From Omphiscola glabra (lineage: Eukaryota; Mollusca; Gastropoda; Lymnaeidae): a stretch of DNA of 64,000 bases. Shown here piece by piece: positions 1 to 12,400 of this stretch; position 1 is the first letter of the stretch; every line of letters starts with the position of its first letter. A program made the translations under genes and the position numbers. The stretch covers positions 30,421,949-30,485,948 of the forward strand of contig OZ024808.1 of assembly GCA_964017045.1 (NCBI GenBank), written 5' to 3'. The notes beneath the pieces are model-generated. The model was not told where the DNA came from and did no database searches. It saw only the letters and a list, made by a program, of their open reading frames with translations.

Positions 1-398
1 CAGAGCTTTACAACTAGATTAGCTTTTGGCTATGGGTGGTGATTTATTGCGGAGATACGAATTATATGTCTAGTCGCATACACGTCTGTTAAAAACATGA
101 CACAAAACGTGAATTTCAAATTACAATGGTCAGTACCAATCAGGTATACAATATAATATCATAGTCAATGCTACTCAATCAGGCAATGCAATCTCATAGT
201 GAATATTATTCAATCAAGCAATACAATAGTATAGTCGAGTCCACTCATTTAAGACACGCTAATTATCTCAGACAAGGCTTTAATTCAAATATATCCCCAT
301 ATTAGCATATATCCAACCATCAAAATCTTGACCACAGATTGTGTAACCAAAGGCGGCAATTTCAGATTGACGATTGTAGTGTTACTGTAAGAGCAAAC

Positions 399-3300
399 AT
401 GGAGCAAGTTGAATTGCTTACCTGTCCGAATGGCAGCCATGTTGCTATGGACGCGGGTTTTGACCTGATTGCGTTGTCCAGTCTGTTAAGAATTTCTCTG
501 ACAGGAAACGGTCGTTCCAGAGAAACGATATCGGACGCAGAAGCCAGTGGTGGCGTGGTTGAAATAGATATTGGCACTCAGATGTCTGTCTTAGAATCTT
601 TGCCACCAGGACAGACCATCACAGGCGCCGTTGTCGATGGAAGTTTATGTTCAGGGCCAACCATAAGAGATGCTGGAGTCGTTGGAAGTTTTGATTTGCA
701 CACAGAGACCAAGCTACCCGGGACAGAGCCAGGATGTGTCCACACGATAGTAGCAGCTGCGCGTGAAGCAGTCAGAAACGGTCGGACCAATGTGGTAGCG
801 AGGCTGCTTCCGTTAGTCAAGCAAGGCATCGGAACAAACGACTCTGTCACTGGGGTTAGAGACTATTTGGATGTGCTAGTTGCCGAGGCCATTGACCGGA
901 GGCAGTGCGCGGTTCTCAGGCTATTGGTGAGTATCATCTCATATATGAAAAGATGGAATTTGCGCAAAGGGAGAAAAGGGGCGGTGGTATAAAAGACAGA
1001 AGCAAGTTGTAACGAAGTCTTTTATAATATTTGAGACTTCTGGCATTTCAATGCTAGCAAATAAAATCTCTGTATATAAATATTAAGCCTAAACAAAAAT
1101 GTATGCTAAGAATCACAAATTAGATATTATTTGTTAGCACTGTAATGTACTTTATATGTCCACTAATGACTCTAGCTGAAACATGTCATTTTTATGCTCA
1201 GAGTATTTGTTGCCAAAGTTAATATAATGTTTGCATTTTTCAAATGATTTGAAGAGATTCGCTTTGTGAGAGGAAAATAGTGAACCAGGGGCGTTGACTG
1301 CCCTATGTGGGCTGGGGACACATTCCTCTTTGTGAAGTTACCAGATAATGTATTCTTAGCTTCGTTCGCACCACAACGCTTAGTGGCGTATCCATGTTGA
1401 GATTCTGTGACTCCACATATCTCCCCCGGAGGTTAGCGGCGTATCCATGTTGAGATTCTATGATTCCACATATCTCCCCCGGAGGTTAGTGGCGTATCCA
1501 TGTTGAGATTCTGTGACTCCACATATCTCCCCCGGAGGTTAGCGGCGTATCCATGTTGAGATTCTATGATTCCACATATCTCCCCCGGAGGTTAGCGGCG
1601 TATCCATGTTGAGATTCTATGACTCCACATATCTCCCCCGGAGGTTAGTGGCGTATCCATGTTGAGATTCTATGATTCCACATATCTCCCCCGGAGGTTA
1701 GTGGCGTATCCATATTGAGATTCTGTGACTCCACATATCTCCCCCGGAGATTAGCGGCGTATCCATGTTGAGATTCTATGATTCCACATATCTCCCCCGG
1801 AGGTTAGTGGCGTATCCATGTTGAGATTCTGTGACTCCACATATCTCCCCCGGAGATTAGCGGCGTATCCATGTTGAGATTCTATGATTCCACATATCTC
1901 CCCCGGAGGTTAGTGGCGTATCCATGTTGAGATTCTGTGACTCCACATATCTCCCCCGGAGATTAGCGGCGTATCCATGTTTAGATTCTATGATTCCACA
2001 TATCTCCCCTGGAGGTTAGTGGCGTATCCATGTTGAGATTCTGTGACTCCACATATCTCCCCCGGAGGTTAGTGGCATACCCATGTTGAGATTCTATGAC
2101 TCCACATATCTCCCCCGGAGGTTAGTGGCATACCCATGTTGAGATTCTATGACTCCACATATCTCCCCCGGAGGTTAGTGGCATACCCATGTTGAGATTA
2201 TATGACTCCACATATCTCCCCCGGAGGTTAGTGGCGTACCCATGTTGAGATTCCAGGGCCCCCATATACATCCCACGTACAACAAGAAAAACAAATGAAA
2301 TGATGAATGAGCCATTTAAATGAATTCATTAATTTTATGAAAGATGACCATGGAGGATTTTGTACAGTAGTCCTACTGTAACACACCAAATTTTTACTCA
2401 AAATTTATTAACATACTGTATGATGATTTTTTGCTTTCTTTCTTTTAATACTTGTACATAATATTTCATTCTATGACTAAGACAAATATTCACAACGTCA
2501 GTGGTCTCTGTCATGCATCTCATTTGCGAAAAGAAAACTAACAAAAATTTCTTGCACGAAACTGTGTACTTAGTAGTTCCAATGATACTGTGTTTGGTTG
2601 ATCCACACATGCGCACATTTCAAAGGGAGAAAGTGGGCCTACAGCAGAGGGACGCACTGTCGCTCACGCAGTTCCAATCTTTATGCTTTGCCTCAGTCCT
2701 GTCTCTGGTGTATGATTCTTACAGCGGATGAATGCGATAAACTGTAGTTGATAATCGTAGTGTTCTATCTAAATACACATACTGACACATATACACATAC
2801 TGACACATATACACATACTGACACATATACACATACTGACACATATACACATACTGACACATATATATTCATACTTTCACACATATATTCATACTGACAC
2901 ATATATATTCATACTGACCCATATATATTCATGCTGACACATATATTCATACTGACACATATATTCATACTTACACGTATATTCATACTTTCACATATAT
3001 ATTCATACTGACACATATATTCATACTTTCACATATATATTCATACTGACACATATATTCATACTGACACATATATTCATACTGACACATATATTCATAC
3101 TTTCACATATATATTCATACTGACACATATATATTCATACTGACACATATATTCATACTTACACATATATTCATACTTACACATATATTCATACTTACAC
3201 ATATATTCATACTTACACATATATTCATACTTACTCATATATTCATACTTACACATATATTCATTCTTACACATATATTCATACTTACACATATACACAT

Positions 3301-5695
3301 ACTTACACATATATTCATACTACACATATATTCATACTTACACATATATTCATACTTACACATATATTCATACTTACACATATACACATACTTACACATA
3401 TATTCATACTACACATATATTCATACTTACACATATATTCATACTTACACATATATTCATACTACACATATATTCATACTTACACATATATTCATACTTA
3501 CACATATATTCATACTTACACATATATTCATACTTACACATATATTCATACTTACACATATATTCATACTTACACATGCATAATATATTTGTTAAGTCTT
3601 TTATCGTGATATATACGGTTTATTTCTTTGTGTCTATGTATTCCGTTTTGCACAATATTAAAATAATAACTAAACATTTTATGAAGAATCCAACCCACTA
3701 TAATTTTAATCACGCTCCGCCACTTAAAGATGGGTTGCTTCTAAACTGTCTGATCTATCAGTAATACAAATTCCAGATTTATGTTACTCTATTATAAGTC
3801 AATATTTGATGTGCACTGAAAACTTTTCCTCAAATAATTTACAGATTTTTTAGCTCATGTTGCTAAATCTTCCCTTCGGCAAACACATTTCCACTACAAA
3901 CCATGTTTCCACCAGAAATCATATTTCCACTACAAACCATGTTTCCACCAGAAATCATATTTCCACTACAAACCATGTTTCCACCAATATCCTATTATCA
4001 CCGAGATTTCGCCCCGACCACCTTATTTCCTTTGGATGCCAATTTTTTTCTCTAAAAATGTTCATTTCTGGCTCGACTTACCCAAAAGAGATGATAAGCA
4101 AGGATAACCCTGGTAGCCACTTTTTGCACAAAAGGGACACAGTCATTATCAAGACCACACAAATCAAACGAAGATGTGTTTGTAATGTTTCTTTTCAAAG
4201 AACTCAATTCTGGTCTTAGGTTTAAAAAAAAATGCAGCACATTAATTTCTTCCCTCCTAAGAATTTTAATGATTTTTAATGATAAATTATTTACATAAAC
4301 ATTAAAAATCAAAAGTAAGTTGTATACTTACTGAGAATAAATATTTATGAAATTGTTTTAAATAGATCAGGTTGGGTTGCTGTGGAAAATAAACTGTATG
4401 TATTTTAAGAAATCGTCGATATATTTTGCCAAAAAATTGTTAATAAAGGACGACTAAATAAATTTTGCAGCTTGCATTAATTTATTTCCCAGGGAATATT
4501 ATAAATAGAAAATAAAAAAAATTCTTAATAAATATACATTTTAAAAAAAAATAAATACATTGAATTATTATGGTTTAATAATATCCGGATTCATCTACAA
4601 AGAATCTTATGTATGAAAACTTACTTTTTAAACAAATTAAAAATGTCTTAAAAACAGACCTAAAAGTCGAGGCACTGAAAGAGTTTTTGTTTCAGTTGGT
4701 CTGTGTAATTAATTGAATCCTAAAGTTAGCACTTAAATGACGCGTGTGCTACATTTCGTCTGGTTAAGTCATTCTATTCTGCATCTACATGATTTCATTT
4801 TCAATATTGTCAAATTTTGCAGTTGAACAACGGCGCCAACCCTGGCGGTACCTACCGAAACAAGTCCCACTTAACAAGAGCAGTCACCGCAGACGACCCT
4901 GACCTCACAAAGGACCTCTTGCATTTTGGCGCCGATGTCAACGCCCGTGAGCTCAACGGCAAGACCGCTCTGCATGTGGCGTCAGCACATTCTACCCGCG
5001 ACGTCATTGAACTACTCGTCGATCGAGGATGCCACCTAGAGGCAAGAGACACGATTCAAGGGAGTACGCCCCTGCACGTGGCGTGCACCTACTGTAATCG
5101 GGGCGCAGTGCTGATGTTAGTGGAGAAAGGGGCGGAGCTTAACGCCGTTAGCGATTTCGGGGACACGCCTCTAGCAAAGCTACTAGGACCCGTCACGAAA
5201 ACTGAAGACTACCATAACGAGGCTAGACTCTGTCTAGCTGAAGAGCTGGTCAGGCTGGGATTCGTGTTACCGCCAAGATCTAGATCTAGTTCTAAACGGA
5301 TTAGCTCAGATCGACCGGTGAAGAATCGAAAAAATGGAAGGACGAAAAAAATATGTAGTAGTAGAGAAGGAAGGACACATGAAAAATATAGAACTCCCAA
5401 CGATTCTCATCCTCAGGTACCTGAACCTCTTCAGAATTCAGATACAGATAAAATTGTAGGTAGTTGTTCCTATCCCCCCAAAGGTGAGCACATGCACCGT
5501 ATCTTTGACCGGTTATTCAAAAGCCTATCCGGATCTCTGTCGCTGAAGGAACTCTGCCGTTTAAAGATAGTCCATGCTCTGTATCACGTGCCTCTGAAAT
5601 CTAGCGTTTCCACGCTCGGCCTTCCAAAAATAGTTCAGAGTTACATCATAACCTGGGGAAAAGCAGTAAAGGCCAGAAGTTTCATTGAAGCTTAA
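399..5695 (+). CDS. Ankyrin-repeat and SOCS-box (ASB-like) protein, two coding exons
   Basis: Exons 399-926 and 4823-5695 join in phase 0 (TTG|GTGAGT ... TTTTGCAG|TTG) to encode 466 aa. The start at 399 has a purine at -3 and is the first ATG in a frame open from 306. A CAG at 335-337 could be an acceptor for an earlier exon, so more N-terminal sequence is possible. Ankyrin-like repeats run from about residue 120 to 325: the best are GKTALHVA (about 223) and GSTPLHVAC (about 256), and one repeat is split by the intron, whose removal restores RLLLNNGAN. A basic linker follows, then a SOCS box at about 414-452 with SLKELCRLKI and a later LPKIVQSYI. In this family ankyrin repeats bind substrate while the SOCS box recruits Elongin B/C and Cullin 5 for ubiquitination. 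The first 110 residues are unrecognised. The intron (3.9 kb) is rich in minisatellites. Which ASB subfamily is unresolved. Confidence 0.82.
1374..2255. repeat. 53-bp minisatellite, about 16 copies, with alternating dimer structure
   Basis: It lies in the intron of the ASB-like gene. Units carry GGCGTATCCATGTTGAGATT and CATATCTCCCCCGGAG. For most of the array two unit types alternate: GTTAGTGGCG with CTGTGACTCC, and TTAGCGGCG with CTATGATTCC, giving a 106-bp higher-order repeat. The last few units drift to GGCATACCC. Confidence 0.95.
2776..3580. repeat. 18-bp AT-rich minisatellite, about 45 copies
   Basis: The unit is built on ACATATATTCATACTTAC. The left end uses a related variant, ACACATACTGACACATAT. 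It lies in the ASB intron. A 71-aa minus-strand open frame over it is a product of the 18-bp period. Confidence 0.95.
3581..4822 (+). other. AT-rich remainder of the ASB intron
   Basis: This holds no array apart from four alternating copies of a CATNTTTCCAC-type unit at 3885-3985. It ends in the acceptor TTTTGCAG at 4815-4822. I see no other gene here. Confidence 0.6.
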
Positions 5696-5716
5696 TTACA
5701 AAATCATTGTTGGCAC

Positions 5717-6895
5717 ACATAGCATGTCAAGTTAATGTCACGTGACACGTGTTGGTGTCACTCTATTTGGACACTAGTTGATTTAATGTCACGGGACACG
5801 TGTTGGTGTCACTCTACTGGACACCAGTTGATTTAATGTCACGTGACACGTGTTGGTGTCACTCTAGTGGACACCAGTTGATTTAATGTCACGTGACACG
5901 TGTTGGTGTCACTCTACTGGACACCAGTTGATTTAATGTCACGTGACCCGTGTTGGTGTTATTCTAGTGAACACTAGTTGATTTAATGTCACGTGACACG
6001 TGTTGGTGTCACTCTACTGGACACTAGTTGATTTAATGTCACGTGACACATGTTGGTGTCACTCTATTTGGACACTAGTTGATTTAATGTCACGTGACAC
6101 ATGTTGGTGTCACTCTATTTGGACACTAGTTGATTTAATGTCACGTGACACGTGTTGGTGTCACTCTATTTGGACACTAGTTGCTTTAATGTCACGTGAC
6201 ACATGTTGGTGTCACTCTATTTGGACACTAGTTGATTTAATGTCACGGGACACGTGTTGGTGTCACTCTAGTGGACACCAGTTGATTTAATGTCACGTGA
6301 CACGTGTTGGTGTCATTCTAGTGAACACTAGTTGATTTAATGTCATGTGACACATGTTGGTGTCATTCTATTTGGACACTAGTTGATTTAATGTCACGTG
6401 AAACATGTTGGTGTCATTCTAGTGGATACTAGTTGATTTAATGTCACGTGACACGTGTTGGTGTCACTCTACTGGATACTAGTTGATTTAATGTCACGTG
6501 ACACATGTTGGTGTCACTCTATTTGGACACTAGTTGATTTAATGTCACGGGACACGTGTTGGTGTCACTCTATTTGGACACTAGTTGATTTAATGTCACG
6601 TGACACATGTTGGTGTCACTCTATTTGGACACTAGTTGATTTAATGTCACGGGACACGTGTTGGTGTCACTCTATTTGGACACTAGTTGATTTAATGTCA
6701 CGGGACACGTGTTGGTGTCACTCTACTGGACACTAGTTGATTTAATGTCACGTGACACATGTTGGTGTCACTCTATTTGGACACTAGTTGATTTAATGTC
6801 ACGTGACACATGTTGGTGTCACTCTATTTGGACACTAGTTGATTTAATGTCACGTGACACGTGTTGGTGTTACTCTACTGGACACTAGTTGAGTT
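5717..6895. repeat. 49-51-bp minisatellite, about 23 copies, each with one or two E-boxes
   Basis: The array starts about 22 bp after the ASB stop codon, so it lies in or just beyond the 3' UTR. The full unit carries GTCACGTGACACGTGTTGG, meaning two CACGTG E-boxes 1 bp apart. The first is the perfect 10-bp palindrome GTCACGTGAC. Many units have lost one of the two boxes (CACGGG or CACATG). The rest of the unit is GGTGTCACTCTA...GACACTAGTTGATTTAAT. Two frames of about 95 aa on the plus strand are repeat artefacts. Confidence 0.95.
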
Positions 6896-6896
6896 C

Positions 6897-7160
6897 ACGT
6901 CACGGTTCACTGGCTCTCTGGATGATACGGTTCACTGGCTCTCTGGATGATACGGTTCACAGGCTCTCTGGATGATACGGTTCACTGCCTCTCTGGATCA
7001 TACGGTTCACTGGCTCTCTGCATGATACGGTTCACTGGCTCTCTGGATGATACGGTTCACTAGCTCTCTGGATCACACGGTTCACTGGATCTCTGGATCA
7101 TACGGTTCACTGGCTCTCTGGATCATATGGTTCACTGGCTCTCTGGATGATACAGTTAAC
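6897..7160. repeat. 25-bp minisatellite, about 10 copies
   Basis: The unit is GGTTCACTGGCTCTCTGGAT plus GATAC. It directly abuts the E-box array and is moderately degenerate (GATCATAC, GATCACAC variants). Confidence 0.93.
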
Positions 7161-7199
7161 TGAACATAAAACAAACGAAACAATCACGGTTCTGTTTTA

Positions 7200-7805
7200 A
7201 GTCATTTTAGTCACAACCACAAACACACAACCACACATACACTCACACATACAACCACACACACACAACCACACACACACAACCCATACACACAACAACA
7301 AACACACAACCACAAACACACAACCACAAACACACAACCACAAACAACCACATACACACTCACGCACAATCACACACACACACACTCACATACAAACACA
7401 CACAAACACACACACACATAACCACACACACACAACCAAACAAACACACAACAACACACACACAACCACAAACACACAACCACACACAACCACACACACA
7501 CAAACACAAACACACAACCACAAACACACAACCACAAACACACACAACCACACACACAACCGCATACACACACAACCACATACACACAACCACACTCACA
7601 CACAACTACACACACACAAACACAAACACACACATACTCACACAAAAAACACACACTCACACACACTCACACACACAACCACACACACACACAACCTCAA
7701 ACACACACAACCACAAACACACACAACCACACACACACAACCACACACACACCCACACTCACATACACCACCACCCACAACCACACACACACTCACGCAC
7801 ACATA
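7200..7805. repeat. CA-rich low-complexity tract
   Basis: Irregular mixture of ACACACAC and ACAACCACAC steps over about 600 bp. All open frames here (Cys/Val-rich on the minus strand) are artefacts of composition. Confidence 0.95.
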
Positions 7806-8861
7806 AGGAATCGAGTAAGTCTAATTATTCAATATTTAACAACTTTTTCGTTGTCCCCCTTTAAATCAACATAGTGTGCCTTTAAAAATTATGAAATACA
7901 ACCCATTTTGTGTTAGGCTTTTATTAACATACAAGATTTTCTTTTTATTTACATTAGATCTTTCACCCATGAAAACAATTATACTGATGTAAATGAGTGT
8001 GTTTTTATTATTTATTTTAATTTTTTTTAAATTTTATATTAATATTTTCTCTTATTTATTATATCCGGTCTTCATTTCAAACTTATAATCGAAACTTAAC
8101 ATTGGTTCTAGAACATGTTAAAAAAATAATTAATTTTAGTGATCTGATACATTTATAAATATGCTATCTCAATCAATCTAATTTTCTTGTTGTCTTTTTT
8201 TTATTTTAAAAGTTATGTCTCCTCATTTTCATTTACTTATTTGGTGAAATGTTAACTTCAACAACTAACAAACACAACATTACATTCATCATTTCCTTTT
8301 TTTAATGTTGAAACCTCTAAAATGTTCCATTACTTTAAGAAAACATTTTTCTGCGGACAAAATAAATCACCAAAGATTGATGGCTTTAAACCTGATTAAC
8401 ATTGCATGGAATAGCAAAAGTTATTAATACATATTTTTTACAGTAAATCAAGTGAAATAAATATGATTATTAATACTTACTTTTTACATTTAATCAAGTG
8501 AAATATATATAATTATTAATACATACTTTTTGCAGTAAATCATGTTAAATAAATATTAATATTAATATTTATACTTTTTACAATAAATCTAGTGAAATAA
8601 ATATAATTATAATTATGCACCCATTGATCCCTGGTGTAATTATGTCAGAAAATTAAGTATAAATAAATAAATTAAAAATTAATTTAACATTCACCACATC
8701 CTAGTTTCACATTAGGTTCATTGCTTTGGAAAGACTCACTTAGGTGATTCACTATTCACTCCAAGGAGTTTTAAGTAGATGACAAAGTCAATCGAGTTGA
8801 CATAAAGAATAATTTAAATTTATTAAATTGCATCTTCTGGTGGACGATTCGTTTCGAACCC
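7806..8861. other. AT-rich gap between convergent gene ends
   Basis: No gene or array was seen between the CA-rich tract and the SKI2 3' array. It contains a few loose repeats of TAAATCAAGTGAAATAAATAT at about 8440-8610. On the minus strand an AATAAA hexamer at 8824-8819 lies just beyond the 34-bp array and is the nearest candidate poly(A) signal for SKI2 copy 1. Confidence 0.5.
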
Positions 8862-9412
8862 GGTGTCACTGCAGGTAGAGACTTGTAGCAAACACGATGT
8901 CACTGCAGGTATAGACTTGTAGCAAACACAATGTCACTGCAGGTAGAGACTTGTAGCAAACACGATGTCACTGCAGGTAGAGACTTGTGGCAAACACAAT
9001 GTCACTGCAGGTAGAGACTTGTAGCAAACACGGTGTCACTGCAGGTAGAGACTTGTAGCAAACACGATGTCACTGCAGGTAGAGACTTGTAGCAAACACG
9101 ATGTCACTGCAGGTAGAGACTTGTAGCAAACACGATGTCACTGCAGGTAGAGACTTGTAGCAAACACGATGTCACTGCAGGTAGAGACTTGTAGCAAACA
9201 CGATGTCACTGCAGGTAGAGACTTGTAGCAAACACGGTGTCACTGCAGGTAGAGACTTGTAGCAAATACGGTGTCACTGCAGGTAGAGACTTGTAGCAAA
9301 CACGATGTCACTGCAGGTAGAGACTTGTAGCAAACACGATGTCACTGCAGGTAGAGACTTGTAGCAAACACGGTGTCACTGCAGGTAGAGACTTGTAGCA
9401 AACACAATGTCA
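8862..9412 (-). repeat. 34-bp minisatellite, 16 copies, made of the SKI2 copy 1 stop-codon region
   Basis: GTCACTGCAGG recurs every 34 bp from 8865 to 9375, which is 16 copies. Read on the minus strand, each unit holds GTTTGCTACAAGTCTCTACC then TGCAGTGA. This is the coding end of the helicase (VFATSLYLQ then TGA). The right-most copy is the native end of exon 23, and the other 15 follow the stop codon as 3' UTR. The equivalent place in copy 2 (44437) is not expanded. Confidence 0.95.
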
Positions 9413-12400
9413 CGTCTGATGGATGTCATGGCGACCTGACATTTCTCCACCAGGGTCTGGTTCCCAATCAGTTCACCGGCAGCCTTGACCCTGGCCAACA
9501 CGTCATGTAGCGTTTGTATGCATTTAACAATAACGCCTTCCTGGACGTCTGTCAGTTGGGCGACCTCAGAGAAGGCCTGGAAGTGTAGTTTTGACGCGAT
9601 ATAAGACATCATTCCATTGACCCACCAAATGGCATTTCACAAAACACTAGAAGTATAATCTAGAAACTTCTCTTGAATTTGTATTAGGGTTATACTAAAA
9701 AGAAGTCTGATTATTTAAAACAAATTGTCTAAATTAGAGATCAAAATTGCACATGACTTATTATTCTTTATGTACAAATTAACATATAACAAGCTTATGT
9801 TTATTACTGGAATCTCCATCGGGAAAACTAAATGATATCATTAATCTCTGTTCTGACCATCAAGCCCACAGTGGAAAGAATATAAAAGGCACACAGAAAA
9901 GAACTCTACCTTTCCTAGGGCCCATTCATGCACCACTTGGGTCAAGCCAAAATGCATTTGTTTTTTCAAAAAGTCCACAGGAATCTTCATGCCAGCTTCT
10001 ACCTGGGAGGATCCAACCTTTTCAACAATTTCAAGGATGCGTTGTTTTCCCTGGAGAGTAGTGCACAAAAACACATTCTAATATCGTAGCTCTATTTTTG
10101 CCATGCCATTTTAAGAAGATTTCCTGCAATTCAACACCGAGTTTAAACTGCACCAAAAGACTTACTGCCCCACGTATGTTGCTTAGCAAAAGTCTAGACG
10201 GGCTTAGGGCTTAGCGAATGAAGTTTTGACAGCAGTACAGTACTCACGAAGCGTAGGGCGCCTTTCAAAGCTGGCTGCCTGCATCTGTTCGTCTCCAGCA
10301 CGAAGCAGCTGAGCAGGGCGGCGACTTCGGAAGGTTCAAGGTCAGTGAGCACGTTCTCCATGATGACCTCTGTCATGAGGACCTCGTGCTGCATCATAAG
10401 ACAGGCAAGGCGGCCCTTGAGTTGGACCATGTCGTCTTCGCTGATGTAATTGAGCCCTTTTAATACCTTTTAATAGATTGTTAAATTATGTATTGGATTT
10501 TAATTCGTTCTAAATAAGATAATTTTTCGTACAATTTCAATCCAACACACCCAACCAATTGACAGCCCCCATTGCCACTGTAACGCTGGAATGTGTTTTC
10601 TTTGGGTTAAAACGTGTATCTCTTTATATAGGACTATCCATGGTTCATCTCTTTATATAGGACTATCCATGGTTCATCTCTATATATAGGACTATCCATG
10701 GTTCATCTCTTTATATGGGACTATCCATGGTTCATCTCTTTATATAGGACTATCCATGGTTCATCTCTTTATATAGGACTATCCATGGTTCATCTCTATA
10801 TATAGGACTATCCATGGTTCATCTTTTTATATAGGACTATCCATGGTTCTTCTCTTTACATAGGACTACCTGTGGTTCATCTATTTATATAGGACTATCC
10901 ATGGTTCATCTCTTTATATAGGACTATCCAAGGTTCATCTCTTTATATAGGACTATCCATGGTTCACGAAGTGTTCTAAAGTTGGAATACTGCACACAAT
11001 TTTGTCTAAAATTTGATTTAATCTATTAAACATTGATGGCCCCTTGATTGGCTTTCTAGCGCATCAATAACGTGCCATCAGAAGTAAACCGTTACAATTT
11101 TAACTTCTCCCACTCGTATGTAAGATATACTTGATGTGTATTTAATGGAGGATGCAAGAAGAATGTAAGGAGCCTGAGATGTAAGCAGAAATTTCTGGTA
11201 TTTACACATTCAACGTATTACATTTGATTAGACGGTACACTTATAATTGTGTCAATTACCAAAATAACAGAACATGGGATTGTAGAGCGCTGACCCATGG
11301 TAAAAATCATACAAAAATTATTTTTAAAAGTCTCTACAATCAAAAAAGTTGGGGAACACTGGCGTATTACATGATTCAATAAAATGTACAAATGAAATGT
11401 GTGTTCAATTGAGTGTTGTACATTCTTGAGGTGACATAAAGTTCGAGATGGTACTTACCTGAACTCTCTGGTGGTACTCTGGAAGAAGTGCAAGGTAATC
11501 ATCGGAGGCGAGGTACTGGAGGTCCTTGTGTCGTTGGCGGATGCTTATGTTTCTGTCGTGTACGGTGAACTAAAGAGATCAGAAGATCATTGAGAGATCT
11601 TAGACTATTTGTTCAAAAATATTTAGTTTGATAGAGATTAAAGACTATTAATCTTGGTCTAAACATGTTTGGTTTTATAGAAAAAAATTCTTTGCTAGAG
11701 ATTCAATTGAACTGAAACTCACAACTCTAAGGACACGACCGACTCCACCCACTCCTACCACTCCACCCACTCCTACCACTCCACCGACTCCACCAGCTCC
11801 ATCCACTCCAAAACGATTACATAAATAATAGAAAGGAGATAAATGTGGGTAGATTTATCGTATAGGTGTTCTCTAGAGTCAGGAAGTTAAGAAATGTGGG
11901 TAGATATATCACATACGTGTTCTGGAGGGTCAGAAAATTATACGATGTAGGTAGATATATCACATACGTGTTCTCGAAAGTCAGGGCATCGCCGGCAGTC
12001 ATAGCTGTTAGTTAAACTGTCGAAGAGAAAGTTGACGGCTCGCCACTTCTCGATCACATCTGGGTCGCGTAGGTTCAGATCTTTGATGGGGTCGTACCCA
12101 CTGAGCCCCGTTGGGTGCTTCCGGCTGAGTAAGTGCAGATCTTTAATTAGGTTGTCAACAACATCACGAACTTTTCTGAAATAATAGAAATGAATGTATA
12201 GATACATTAAACAAATACACACACGCATTCAACATGTGCTGCAACCGATGTTTCAAACCTTTACCATTGCCACCGACAACTGAATTTTCCTCAGTTTAGA
12301 CCCCCCCACCCAAAAACAAAAAAACAAAAAACAAACATTTGTATAGGTACTAATGTTTAACATGTTTTATCGAATAAGCTGAAAATGTTTCTAAAACTTC

